Below are positions 9,145 to 17,413 of a stretch of DNA of 50,209 nt, one piece after another (position 1 is the stretch's first letter; every line of letters starts with the position of its first letter). The notes under the pieces were generated by a model, which saw only the letters and a list, made by a program, of their open reading frames with translations, was not told the origin of the DNA and searched no databases. Position numbers and translations under genes: made by a program. The DNA lies in contig JAVIYP010000015.1 of NCBI GenBank assembly GCA_031323845.1, positions 1-50,209 on the forward strand, in the 5' to 3' direction. This DNA is from PUPG01 sp031323845. GTDB lineage: Bacteria > Bacteroidota > Bacteroidia > Bacteroidales > UBA7960.

Positions 9145-10209
9145 TCAGCGCATCTGCAGCCTGAGATTCGTCAGGCCTGCATTCCTGGCAACATGCACGG
9201 CGTTATTGTACTCTGAGCGCGTAATCCTTCGTGCAATTTCAGGGTGGTCAAGAGCTTTGAAAACCGGCGTGTATTGCGACATTATGTTCAGGTAGGTGTC
9301 TTTGGGCAGGTTGGCGGCAATCCATCGGATCACCCGGTCGGATGCGGCAACATTTTCTGGCATTACGAGGTGTCTGATCATCAAACCTTTGTAAATCAGG
9401 TCTGTGTCAGGGTCAGGAATTGCCACCCCCACCTGGCGGTGCATCTCCAGCATGGCCTTCTGGGCGAGTTCGGGGTAATTTGCCGCACCGGGAGAATATT
9501 TATCGGCAGCAGACGAATCACCATATTTAAAGTCGGCAAGGTAAATATCAACGACCCCGTCAAGAAATTCAAGAACCTCTGTTTTTTCCCATCCACTGGT
9601 GTTGTATGCCAAAGGAATGGTAAGTCCCCTTGATGCTGCATGGTCCAGGGCCAGCAGTATATGAGGAATATAGTGTGTGGGTGTAACCACATTGATGTTG
9701 TGGCAACCCCTGCGCTGCAACAACAGCATCATACTGGCAAGCTCCCGGGTTCCGTAGCGCCGGCCATGGCCCAACTGACTTATTTCATAATTAATACAAA
9801 ACACGCACAACAGCGAACAGTTGGTGAAAAAGATGGTTCCCGAACCGTGCCTGCCCACCAGCTCCCTTTCCTCGCCAAAGTGCGGACTGGCAGAGGATAT
9901 CTCCAGATCGGCATTGGCGTTGCAGTCGCCCCGCTGCCCCGATATCCTGTCGGTGAAACAATCACGCGGACAAAGATCGCAGTTTCTCATTCTTTCATGA
10001 AGAATCTCCCCACGAGCCTTAAGCTCGCCGCTCTTGTGCAACTGCACGTAGTTTGGCGTATAGCCGCTTCCGGTGGTATGCATCGATGTATTTTTTGATG
10101 AAACGGGTGAAGCAAAAAACAAAGGAAACGGTAACAGCCTGCCAGCCATACCCAATGCAGGCAGGGTTAGCAACTGTTGTAAAAAAGTCCTGCGGTTTTG
10201 TTTTTGCAT
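9145..10209 (-). CDS. radical SAM protein, PflX/COG1313 type, with twin-arginine signal
   Basis: This 354-residue protein resembles the pyruvate-formate-lyase-activase-like PflX family. The radical SAM cluster motif is CSLLCVFC (CxxxCxxC) at about residues 130-137, within TIFFTNCSLLCVFCINYEIS. An extra cysteine group, CDLCPRDC plus RGDC, precedes it at about residues 77-97, as is usual for COG1313. The unusual part is the N-terminus: NRRTFLQ is followed by a hydrophobic stretch and a small-residue region (FFASPVSS), a convincing Tat signal. Family members are normally cytoplasmic and of unknown substrate. Export of a folded Fe-S protein is what Tat would do, but SAM supply outside the cytoplasm is unexplained. 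The signal may instead act as a membrane anchor. It is a single-gene unit. Confidence 0.88.
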   Translation of the reverse strand: MQKQNRRTFLQQLLTLPALGMAGRLLPFPLFFASPVSSKNTSMHTTGSGYTPNYVQLHKSGELKARGEILHERMRNCDLCPRDCFTDRISGQRGDCNANADLEISSASPHFGEERELVGRHGSGTIFFTNCSLLCVFCINYEISQLGHGRRYGTRELASMMLLLQRRGCHNINVVTPTHYIPHILLALDHAASRGLTIPLAYNTSGWEKTEVLEFLDGVVDIYLADFKYGDSSAADKYSPGAANYPELAQKAMLEMHRQVGVAIPDPDTDLIYKGLMIRHLVMPENVAASDRVIRWIAANLPKDTYLNIMSQYTPVFKALDHPEIARRITRSEYNNAVHVARNAGLTNLRLQMR

Positions 10210-10975
10210 GGTTGTTTTTATTTTGTCTAAGTTAAAATTTTACGTGTTAGTTTGTAAAAACAGTATAAATATACATATTTTTTTGATACCGAATTATACA
10301 CAAGCGCATGAAAAAAATTCATGGAAAAGCGAAGCGGTTCCTCCTGTACATCTTCATTTTGTATATTGTTGCAACAAAATGAAGATGTTTTTTACAGGAG
10401 AAATATACATATTATTTTTCATACGAAATTACACACAAATGCATCAAAAATTCATTGTAAAGCAAAGCGGTTCTTTCTGTACATCTTCATTTCGAATATT
10501 GATTCAACAAAATGAAAATGCTCTTTTACAGGAGACATGTACATAATTTATTCATACGTAAATGCACGCAATCGAATGAACTACCCACATTGAAGATGAT
10601 GGCAGATTATTTCGACAGCAGGGAGTTTTTATGTCTGCGAACTTTTGCCAAAGAAAACCGGCATAATGGTGCAGGCCAGGACCGAAAAAGACTGCTCTGA
10701 TTCTTTTTGCCTTTTCTCATGTGTATTTTATTTTGCGTTTTTCGCGTGTCTATCATTTTGCATTATAAAGCAAGGTTTCGGCAACAGCCTGCCGGGGCAA
10801 TCTGTTGCTTTGGTCGGTCCTTTTATTGGTAATCACCCGTTTTTTATGAATTCTTATTGCGGAAAAATAATGTTTCAGATCAAACAATTTGTATCTTTAT
10901 ATCCTTTACTATAGTATACAAGCAAATTTAAATGAATCACCATACATTAATCACACAAAAAATTGGAGGTACACC
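10210..10975. other. long divergent intergenic region
   Basis: These 766 bp separate the minus-strand radical SAM gene from the plus-strand DHOD-like gene. The left half is AT-rich and holds the 134-bp tandem repeats listed separately. The right half has CAACAG/CTGTTG arms around 10785-10817 and a weak -7-like TATCTTTA at 10892-10899 that may serve the downstream gene. Open frames here follow the repeats and look non-coding. Confidence 0.55.
10267..10580. repeat. 134-bp tandem repeat, two full copies and a decayed third
   Basis: Copy 1 is 10267-10400, copy 2 is 10401-10534, and a third starts at 10535 and fades near 10580. The period is exactly 134 bp at both junctions, each copy starting near AAATATACAT. 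Each full copy contains a stem-loop. In copy 1, CTCCTGTA (10341-10348) plus CATCTTCATTTTG (10349-10361) pair with CAAAATGAAGATG (10375-10387) and, after a five-T bulge, TACAGGAG (10393-10400). Copy 2 keeps the hairpin with several mismatches. Confidence 0.82.
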
Positions 10976-11989
10976 ATGGCAAAATTAACCACGAACTATT
11001 TGGGCATCAAACTCAAGAATCCTCTGATTGTTGGTGCATGTAACCTGAGTCTTGACATTGATCAGGCCAGGAGAATGGAGGATGCAGGGGCCTCAGCCAT
11101 AGTCTTTAAATCCTTGTTTGAAGAGCAGATCAACCTTGAAAGTCTTGAGCTTGAAGATGATTTGACCGAGTATGCGGAGCGCAATGCTGAAATGATAAAC
11201 CTGTTTCCCAGCCTTCAGCATGCCGGACCGGAAGAGCATCTTGACAAGCTGGCAAAGACAAAGCAGGCGCTCGGAATTCCGGTTATCGGAAGTCTGAATT
11301 GTGTGCATGCTGACACCTGGGTAGAATATGCAGTGGAGATGGAAAAAACCGGCATAGATGCGTTGGAATTGAACATGTATGCTTATCCTGATAATTTTGA
11401 AAAGTCATCTGCACAGATCGAGCAGGAGCAACTGGACATACTGAAGTCCATAAAGGAAAAAATAAGTATTCCGATCAGCGTCAAACTGAGTCCGCATTAT
11501 GCTGGTATTTTGCATCTTGTGAAACAAATGGATGAGGCAGGTGTGAATGGATTCGTGCTGTTTAACAAGCTCATACAACCCGATATTGACATTAAAGCAG
11601 TTGAGCATGAAATACCCTGGAGTCTGAGCAATCCTTCAGAGCACAGGATCAGTTTGCGGTTTATCGGATTGCTTTACAAGAACATCAAAGCTGACCTTTG
11701 CGGAAACCGGGGTGTTTATTCGGGCGGTGAGATGGCAAAGCTCATTCTGGCCGGGGCAAATGCGGTACAGGTGGTAAGCGCGATATACCAGAACAAGGAA
11801 GCGCACATCACTACCATGCTTAATGAACTGAATGCATGGATGGAAGAAAATGGTTTTGCTTCGCTGGATGACTTCAGGGGCAAGCTGTCGAATGCTGAGG
11901 TTAAGGATCCTTTTGCTTACAAGAGGGCGCAGTATGTTGACATCATGATGAAGCCTTTTGAATTGCTCAGGAAATATCCGATGCTCTAA
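10976..11989 (+). CDS. dihydroorotate dehydrogenase-like flavoprotein
   Basis: This 337-residue TIM-barrel protein belongs to the DHOD-like group related to PyrD and to dihydropyrimidine dehydrogenase C-terminal domains. It opens TNYLGIKLKNPLIVGACNLS, has the substrate-side segment LNMYAYPD, ISVKLSP for FMN contact, and ends with the phosphate-binding GNRGVYSGGEMAKLILAGANAVQVVSA. The DHOD active-site Ser/Cys segment is not the classical one, so a role in pyrimidine synthesis is uncertain. The start at 10976 is set by a strong GGAGGT ribosome site 5 bp upstream. It converges on ackA across a strong terminator. In related genomes such genes often sit near pyruvate/ferredoxin metabolism, but no such gene is seen here. 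Confidence 0.85.
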   Translation: MAKLTTNYLGIKLKNPLIVGACNLSLDIDQARRMEDAGASAIVFKSLFEEQINLESLELEDDLTEYAERNAEMINLFPSLQHAGPEEHLDKLAKTKQALGIPVIGSLNCVHADTWVEYAVEMEKTGIDALELNMYAYPDNFEKSSAQIEQEQLDILKSIKEKISIPISVKLSPHYAGILHLVKQMDEAGVNGFVLFNKLIQPDIDIKAVEHEIPWSLSNPSEHRISLRFIGLLYKNIKADLCGNRGVYSGGEMAKLILAGANAVQVVSAIYQNKEAHITTMLNELNAWMEENGFASLDDFRGKLSNAEVKDPFAYKRAQYVDIMMKPFELLRKYPML

Positions 11990-12004
11990 GGTCTTTCCAC
12001 AGAA

Positions 12005-12047
12005 ACACAAAGAGGCTGCCGCAAATTTTGCGGCAGCCTCTTTGTGT
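12005..12047. terminator. bidirectional terminator
   Basis: A near-perfect inverted repeat has 21-bp arms at 12005-12025 and 12027-12047 (GAGGCTGCCGCAAA core). The flanking A and T stretches let it work in both directions, between the convergent DHOD-like gene and ackA. Confidence 0.86.
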
Positions 12048-12076
12048 AACAGGGGTTCCGTCCTGCTTTAAAAAAC

Positions 12077-13303
12077 TCAGATTTCCTCGTTTGAGGTGTG
12101 TGCGGTAACTACTTTCAGGGTGTCGTGCGCAATCACCAGTTCTTCGTTGGTGGGCACTACCATTACTTTTACCTTTGAGTCATGTTTTGAGATCATTTCC
12201 AGTTTGCCGCGCAGGCCGGTGTTTTTGTCAACATCAAACTGTATACCCAAAAACTCCAGGTCTTTACAGATGATCTCGCGTGTTTCCGGTCCGTTTTCTC
12301 CGACACCACCGGTGAAGATGAGCAGGTCAACGCCTCCCATTGCCGCAGCGTAGGCCCCGATGTATTTTTTCACGCGGTACATATACATATCCAGGGCAAG
12401 CTGGGCGCGTTTGTGCCCATTGTTCCATGCTTCATTTTCAATGTCGCGCATGTCATATGACACACCGCTGATGCCTAAAACACCGCTTTTCTTATTGATC
12501 AAGTTGTTGGCGTCGTCAAGACTGAGGTTTTTAATGCTCATGATGTAGAGCAGAGCGCCGAGGTCAAGGTCGCCGGTTCGTGTACCCATGATCAGCCCCT
12601 CAACGGGTGTTAACCCCATGCTTGTATCGACGGACTTTCCGTTTTTGATGGCTGCTATGGAAGCTCCGTTGCCCAGGTGGCAGGTGATGGCTTTTACCTG
12701 GCTTTTGCGCATAAACAGAGCATCACAGGCTTTCTCAAACACATATTTGTGGCTTGTGCCGTGAAATCCGTAGCGCCTTATCTTATCCTTCTCGTATAAA
12801 TCGTAGGGAAGCCCGTACATATAAGCATGCTGAGGCATGGTCTGGTGGAAAGCGGTATCGAATACGGCCACCTGTGGAACGGTAGGTACCAGCTTCTCCA
12901 TCGACACTATCCCTTTGAGGTTGGCGGGGTTGTGCAGTGGCGCGAGATCAATCACCTCCTCAATGTTCTTCTTTACGTCTTCTGTAATTAACGCACTCGC
13001 ACTGAATTTCTCACCTCCGTGTGCCACCCTGTGTCCTACTGCGATAATCTCGTTCACGCTTTCGATCACACCATGCTCAGCGTCAAGCAAAGTCTTTAGA
13101 ATCAAATTGATGCCCACTTCGTGGTTTTTTACATCCTGGATCAGCATATAGGGCTCCTTGCCCTTGGGCTGGTGTTTGAACTCGCTGTCTTTCAATCCAA
13201 CCCTTTCAAGTAAGCCTTTAGCCAGCAATTCGGCATTGTTGGCCATGTCGATGAGTTGGTACTTGATGGATGAACTGCCGCAGTTAAGGACTAGAATCTT
13301 CAT
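12077..13303 (-). CDS. ackA: acetate kinase
   Basis: This enzyme interconverts acetyl phosphate plus ADP and acetate plus ATP. The 408-residue product is full length for the family. Visible signatures are the N-terminal NCGSSSIKYQL phosphate loop, the middle motif GHRVAHGGEKFSAS, the PLHNPANL substrate segment, YGFHGTSHKYV with catalytic and phosphate-binding residues, and the C-terminal FTGGVGENGPETRE. It follows pta on the same strand after 82 bp, giving the standard acetogenic branch from acetyl-CoA. Its end meets a bidirectional terminator. Confidence 0.97.
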   Translation of the reverse strand: MKILVLNCGSSSIKYQLIDMANNAELLAKGLLERVGLKDSEFKHQPKGKEPYMLIQDVKNHEVGINLILKTLLDAEHGVIESVNEIIAVGHRVAHGGEKFSASALITEDVKKNIEEVIDLAPLHNPANLKGIVSMEKLVPTVPQVAVFDTAFHQTMPQHAYMYGLPYDLYEKDKIRRYGFHGTSHKYVFEKACDALFMRKSQVKAITCHLGNGASIAAIKNGKSVDTSMGLTPVEGLIMGTRTGDLDLGALLYIMSIKNLSLDDANNLINKKSGVLGISGVSYDMRDIENEAWNNGHKRAQLALDMYMYRVKKYIGAYAAAMGGVDLLIFTGGVGENGPETREIICKDLEFLGIQFDVDKNTGLRGKLEMISKHDSKVKVMVVPTNEELVIAHDTLKVVTAHTSNEEI

Positions 13304-13385
13304 TGGTCTGTTTCGGGGTTTAAAATGTTATGATAACTATTTTTTCGGAATAAGAATTTCTGAATGAATTACTGCTCAGTCGTCA

Positions 13386-14384
13386 CTATTTGGCCGCCTG
13401 ATTGACAGTAATGGCCACAAGGTTGACAATATCCTCAACAGAGCAACCTCTTGAAAGGTCGTTGATGGGCGCTGCCATCCCCTGCAAAACCGGTCCTACG
13501 GCCTCGGCCCCTGCCAGCCGCTGAACAAGTTTGTAGGCTATGTTGCCGACTTCAAGGCTGGGAAATACCAGTACATTAGCCCGGCCTGCCACATCGCTGC
13601 CCGGAGCCTTGCTTTTACCAATGGCCTCAATGAGGGCTGCATCAGCCTGCATCTCACCGTCGATCAGCAGTCCGGGATCTCTTTCCCTGGCCAGACGGGT
13701 GGCCTCGATTACCTTATCGCACATAGGATGCCGTGCACTGCCTTTGGTGGAAAAACTGAGCATGGCCACCCTGGGTTCAACACCGACAATAGAACGCATG
13801 GTTTGTGCCGTCATTACCGCAATTTCAGCCAGTTCAGCGGCCGTCGGGTCAGGATGTACGGCACAATCCGCAAACACAACAATGCCTTCATGACCCCAGT
13901 GCTTTTCTTTCATGATCATTAGAAACGCTCCCGAAACCACACTGATGCCGGGTAAGGTTTTAACGATCTGAAACGCCGGACGTAAAACATCGCCCGTTGC
14001 ATTCATAGCACCGGCAACTTCCCCGTCGGCAACCCCGTTTTTTATCAGCAATACAGCAAGATACAACGGGTCAGCAACCAGCGTATAGGCTTCTTCACGA
14101 CTGAGGTTTTTATGCTTCCGTAATGCATAGAGCATCGCTGCATAATCCTCCCGCTCGCTGAATGTTTCAGGATCAATGATACTTGCCTTGCTGATGGCAT
14201 GTAAAGAGCGGCTCGCAGCAGCTTCCCTGATCTTGTCCGGATTACCCAGCAGTATAAGGCGCGCTATTCCTTCGTCAAGAATAATGTTTGCCGCTGTTAA
14301 CGTTCTCTCTTCAGTGCCTTCCGGCAGTACAATACATTTGTTGTGTTGCCTGGCTTTTTCCCTGATGGTGTTCAGTAAGTGCAT
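13386..14384 (-). CDS. pta: phosphate acetyltransferase
   Basis: This enzyme converts acetyl-CoA and phosphate to acetyl phosphate. From the ATG at 14384 it is 332 residues, the short single-domain form without the N-terminal regulatory DRTGG part. Family marks are IVLPEGTEERTLTAA at the start, GEVAGAMNATGDVLRPA, FADCAVHPDP, SFSTKGSARHP, and LVFPSLEVGNIAYKLVQRLAG. An in-frame extension to 14429 adds 15 basic residues and is less likely. It pairs with ackA for ATP-yielding acetate formation, suggesting fermentative or overflow metabolism. Confidence 0.96.
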   Translation of the reverse strand: MHLLNTIREKARQHNKCIVLPEGTEERTLTAANIILDEGIARLILLGNPDKIREAAASRSLHAISKASIIDPETFSEREDYAAMLYALRKHKNLSREEAYTLVADPLYLAVLLIKNGVADGEVAGAMNATGDVLRPAFQIVKTLPGISVVSGAFLMIMKEKHWGHEGIVVFADCAVHPDPTAAELAEIAVMTAQTMRSIVGVEPRVAMLSFSTKGSARHPMCDKVIEATRLARERDPGLLIDGEMQADAALIEAIGKSKAPGSDVAGRANVLVFPSLEVGNIAYKLVQRLAGAEAVGPVLQGMAAPINDLSRGCSVEDIVNLVAITVNQAAK

Positions 14385-14463
14385 GTATCTGTAATGGAGC
14401 TTTTTATTGTGGATCTGCTTGTATTTCAACGGCCAACAAAATTAGAATTAATTTGCGTTCCTG

Positions 14464-14471
14464 CAAAGCTA
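14464..14471 (-). promoter_or_regulatory. -7 box for pta-ackA
   Basis: On the minus strand this reads TAGCTTTG, matching TAnnTTTG, about 80 bp before the pta start. The -33 element is not clear. Confidence 0.4.
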
Positions 14472-14515
14472 TTTTGTTAATTTTTTCATACTTAATGCCG
14501 GTTTAGATTAAAAAA

Positions 14516-14533
14516 ATGTTAACCGGTTAACAT
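14516..14533. promoter_or_regulatory. 18-bp perfect palindrome, candidate operator
   Basis: ATGTTAACCGGTTAACAT is a perfect palindrome lying about 45-50 bp upstream of both the pta -7 box and the -33 region of the divergent DUF4271 promoter. The AACCGGTT centre resembles LacI/GalR-family operators. The regulator is unknown. Confidence 0.5.
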
Positions 14534-14580
14534 CTTTATGATCCGGGTTGATCGAGGCGTTGCGTTATACGTAAAAATTA

Positions 14581-14612
14581 TTTCTTATGTGACAGAAGGA
14601 GCACTATCTTTG
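14581..14612 (+). promoter_or_regulatory. promoter of the DUF4271-hemD-rnpA-yidD operon
   Basis: TTTC at 14581-14584, a 20-bp spacer, then TATCTTTG at 14605-14612. The -7 box is exact and the -33 box has one change. Confidence 0.52.
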
Positions 14613-14625
14613 CAAGAAAAACCTG

Positions 14626-15507
14626 ATGTATTTCTTTGCGCAGCTTTCACTTCTCATTGTTTTGATGGCACAGGTTCCCTTCAGCGAAGTGCCTGACAGC
14701 AGAGAAACCATGCTTCCAGAAGACCTGGTGACAGCAATGCCTGCCGATACAACTGCACCGGCTGAACTGCTTAACGGTGATTCTTTTTTTGGGAGTCCGC
14801 ATAAATTGCCCGTTTTTGATACGTTGGACGGAGTAGCTGTTGAAGACGCCGGGTTGATGCACGATTGGGTGCTGTGGGTGTTTCTGGCCGCTCTCTTTTT
14901 GCTCGCTGTTACCGGTTATTTTTACCCCAATCGCCTGAAACAGGTCATCAAAGCTGTGCTGGGCATCCGTTTTTTTCTGCAGCTGAACAAAGATGCCGAG
15001 TTTTTCAAACATCCTGCCTCCTATTTGCTTTCAGTAATTTTTATCCTGGCATTGTCAATGCTTGTTTTTCAAAGCTTGCTTCATACCGGGAGAACAGGGC
15101 TCTTTCATGAAATGCCCCTTTATCTTCAATTTGCCGGTATCGCAGGCTTCTGGCTGCTTTTCTATTGCGGGAAAGCACTGTTTGTCTGGTTTCTGGCCTG
15201 GCTTTTTGACACAAGATTAGCCAGCAGGATTTATTTGGAGAATATCTTTGTGTTTAATATTGTGAATGGATTGTTGTTGCTGCCCCTGGTATTCTATAAC
15301 GCATACACCCCTTCCATACAGGCGCTGAATGTGATGTGGGGCTTGTTGGTTTTGTCGAATGTTTATAAACATTTGAGAGGTGCTTTCCTGTCTCACAAAG
15401 ATTCAGGTTTTTCTATGTATTATTTATTTTTGTATCTTTGCGGCGTTGAAATTATCCCATTATTATTGCTTGGGAAAGCCGTAACGGTTTATCTGCCGGC
15501 ACCTTGA
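14626..15507 (+). CDS. DUF4271 domain-containing membrane protein
   Basis: This is a 293-residue integral membrane protein of unknown function. A hydrophobic N-terminal segment is followed by a soluble stretch of about 60 residues. About six membrane segments then follow, including VLWVFLAALFLLAVTGYFY, YLLSVIFILALSMLVFQSLL, IFVFNIVNGLLLLPLVFYNA and the last YYLFLYLCGVEIIPLLLLGK. The conserved pattern of a DUF4271 protein directly upstream of a divergent HemD is a Bacteroidota hallmark. The next coding start is about 58 bp away, so the two are probably co-transcribed. Confidence 0.85.
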   Translation: MYFFAQLSLLIVLMAQVPFSEVPDSRETMLPEDLVTAMPADTTAPAELLNGDSFFGSPHKLPVFDTLDGVAVEDAGLMHDWVLWVFLAALFLLAVTGYFYPNRLKQVIKAVLGIRFFLQLNKDAEFFKHPASYLLSVIFILALSMLVFQSLLHTGRTGLFHEMPLYLQFAGIAGFWLLFYCGKALFVWFLAWLFDTRLASRIYLENIFVFNIVNGLLLLPLVFYNAYTPSIQALNVMWGLLVLSNVYKHLRGAFLSHKDSGFSMYYLFLYLCGVEIIPLLLLGKAVTVYLPAP

Positions 15508-15565
15508 CATATTGTTGTTAGCGAAGAATAACTGGTTAGTAACTAAATTAATAGGAGACTTCTTT

Positions 15566-16312
15566 TTGAAAATTAAACACGTTTTAATATCTCAACCACC
15601 GCCTGAAAACGATAAGTCACCCTACTCAGAACTCATAAAACAGTTCAACCTTGATTTGTGTTTCAGAAAATTTATCAAAGTTGAGCGTATTGGAGCAAAA
15701 GAGTTCCGGCAGAACAGAATTCCGGTTCAGGATTATACGGCAGTCATCTTCACTTCACGACATGCTGTTGATCATTTTTTCAGCTTGTGTGAAGAATTAA
15801 GAGTGCAGGTTTCCGAACAAATGAAATACTTCTGTACCTCAGAAGCAATTGCGTTGTATTTGCAAAAATACGTTCAGTTCAGAAAGCGGAAGATTTTTTT
15901 TGGCAAGAGCCATTTCAGTGAATTGATTGATGTGATCAAGAAGCAGCGCGATGAAAAGTTTCTGTTCGCCTGTGCCGAAAATCATAAAAAAGAGATTCCC
16001 CAGCTTCTTCGCCAGAACAAGATACAGTTTACGCCGGCACCTATTTATCGTACGGTTTCAGAGGATGTGTCGGACCTTGATATTGACAAGTACGATATGT
16101 TCGTTTTCTTCAGTCCGTTTGGAATTAAGTCATTAAAGGAAAACTTTCCTGATTTTCAGCAAGGTGAAAAGATCCTAGCCGCGTTTGGCAAGGCTACAGC
16201 CAAAGCCGCCGCCCAGGAAGGCCTCAAGGTGCAAATACCCGCCCCCACCAAAACGGCTCCATCAATGATCATGGCCATCAGTGAGTTTCTCGAAAACCGG
16301 GGGAAGCAATAA
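15566..16312 (+). CDS. hemD: uroporphyrinogen-III synthase (HemD-like)
   Basis: HemD closes and rearranges hydroxymethylbilane to uroporphyrinogen III in tetrapyrrole synthesis. The 248-residue product is typical of the divergent Bacteroidota form, starting KIKHVLISQPPPENDKSPY. Two-lobe features include VIFTSRHAVDHFF, YRTVSEDVSDLD, FVFFSPFGIKSL and the final AAFGKATAKAAAQEGL. I place the start at the TTG at 15566 because an AGGAG ribosome site lies 8 bp upstream and the following residues match the family; a TTG at 15512 would add 18 residues. The gene is followed closely by rnpA (8 bp). Confidence 0.86.
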   Translation: MKIKHVLISQPPPENDKSPYSELIKQFNLDLCFRKFIKVERIGAKEFRQNRIPVQDYTAVIFTSRHAVDHFFSLCEELRVQVSEQMKYFCTSEAIALYLQKYVQFRKRKIFFGKSHFSELIDVIKKQRDEKFLFACAENHKKEIPQLLRQNKIQFTPAPIYRTVSEDVSDLDIDKYDMFVFFSPFGIKSLKENFPDFQQGEKILAAFGKATAKAAAQEGLKVQIPAPTKTAPSMIMAISEFLENRGKQ

Positions 16313-16320
16313 AAACCGGC

Positions 16321-16755
16321 ATGTACACTTTCAGAAAGAACGAAAGACTGGCGAATTATCGCCTGCAGTCCATGCTTTTTGAAAACGGGCAGTCTTTTCA
16401 TCACCACCCTTTGCGTGTGCAATGGATGCTCTTTCCTGAAGAAAAACTGACGGAGTTGTTTCCCGGCACCAGGGAGCATTCAGGAAACGCTGCCTTTATG
16501 TATCCTGCCAAATTGCTTGTTTCGGTTTCCAAAAAAAAGATCAAAAGAGCCACAGACAGAAACCGGCTGAAGAGGCTGGTTAAAGAGGCCTACCGCAAAA
16601 ACAAAAACGGATTCTACTCGTTTCTACTAGAGAGGCAGGAGCTGGGCCTGGTCGCCATGATGTACACGGCTGATAACGTCATGACGTATAAAGACATAGA
16701 ACAAGCTGTGGCCGAGGTGCTGAAAAAACTTATTGATAAGGCAGGGAAAGCCTGA
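16321..16755 (+). CDS. rnpA: ribonuclease P protein component
   Basis: This is the small basic protein partner of RNase P RNA for tRNA 5' maturation. The 144-residue sequence has the N-terminal YTFRKNERLANYRLQSMLF region and the signature RNR helix KKKIKRATDRNRLKRLVKEAYRKNK (split here as IKRATDRNRLKRLVKEAYR). An insert of about 20 residues around 38-60 (HHHPLRVQWMLFPEEK) is usual for Bacteroidota. Its neighbours hemD and yidD fit the phylum order; rpmH is not adjacent. Confidence 0.92.
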   Translation: MYTFRKNERLANYRLQSMLFENGQSFHHHPLRVQWMLFPEEKLTELFPGTREHSGNAAFMYPAKLLVSVSKKKIKRATDRNRLKRLVKEAYRKNKNGFYSFLLERQELGLVAMMYTADNVMTYKDIEQAVAEVLKKLIDKAGKA

Positions 16756-16794
16756 TCCCCGGCACTTTTCACGCAAAGTTCAGCAGGTGCACGT

Positions 16795-17034
16795 ATGAGG
16801 TTGTTACAGATTATAAATGCTTTTTTCAGATGGCTCCTTATTGGGCTGATCAGGCTTTACCAGGGTGCCATTTCACCTTACCTTCCGCCTTCCTGCAGGT
16901 ATGCTCCCACATGCTCGCAGTACGGAGTGGAAGCGATACGGAAACACGGACCGTTCAGGGGAGGGTGGCTTACGCTGAAACGCATACTGAGATGTCATCC
17001 ATGGAGCGGAAGCGGCCATGATCCTGTTCCCTGA
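16795..17034 (+). CDS. yidD: membrane protein insertion efficiency factor YidD
   Basis: This 79-residue amphipathic protein assists YidC-mediated membrane insertion. The conserved core is LYQGAISPYLPPSCRYAPT followed by CSQYGVEAIRKHG and RILRCHPW, with the three conserved cysteines of the family present. It lies 39 bp after rnpA, the usual order. yidC itself is not in the window. Confidence 0.93.
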   Translation: MRLLQIINAFFRWLLIGLIRLYQGAISPYLPPSCRYAPTCSQYGVEAIRKHGPFRGGWLTLKRILRCHPWSGSGHDPVP

Positions 17035-17127
17035 ATGAATGTGCCACTAACTAAACGTTATATGGGTTATAAGAACAGCGCTTCTTATCAGCAAACAGCT
17101 ACAAACCAAATGCCAAAAGCGGATTAA

Positions 17128-17197
17128 GTGAAAAGTGAAAAGTGAAAAGTGAAAAGTGAAAAGTGAAAAGTGAAAAGTGAAAAGTGAAAAGTGAAAA
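17128..17197 (+). repeat. microsatellite (GTGAAAA)10
   Basis: Ten exact head-to-tail copies of the 7-mer GTGAAAA. The tract is intergenic and of a length likely to vary by slippage. Confidence 0.95.
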
Positions 17198-17280
17198 ACA
17201 GCTCTTGGCTGTTAGCTATTGGCTGTTGGCAGATTTTCTTGCTAAAGGCCAAAGGCCAAAAGCAGATTAAGTGAAATATC

Positions 17281-17330
17281 AACGATTAAACAATTAAACA
17301 ATTAAACGATTAAACAATAGCCTTACATCT
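17281..17330 (-). repeat. dispersed repeat copy 1 (ATTAAACRATTAAAC type)
   Basis: The reverse complement of this 50-bp block matches 30983-31032 at 47 of 50 positions, with the shared end AGATGTAAGGCTATTGTTTA. It consists mostly of degenerate TTTAATYG units. Confidence 0.85.
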
Positions 17331-17413
17331 TCACATCTGACTTCTGACATCCAAATATAACTCAGAAATAAACACAAAACACAGACAATCAAACATATAA
17401 CTAAATATTAACC

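Larger units (their letters stand above)
17035..17413. other. intergenic region with simple and dispersed repeats
   Basis: This 379-bp spacer lies between yidD and the ctp protease gene. It holds a ten-copy 7-mer tract (17128-17197), short GGCCAAA and GCTGTTGGC repeats, and a block at 17281-17330 that recurs inverted at 30983-31032. I see no gene or clear promoter. Confidence 0.6.

Noticed and set aside
10053..10700. Several plus-strand frames in the spacer before the DHOD-like gene
   Set aside because: They follow the 134-bp repeats or run antisense to the radical SAM gene, have odd composition, and lack start signals.
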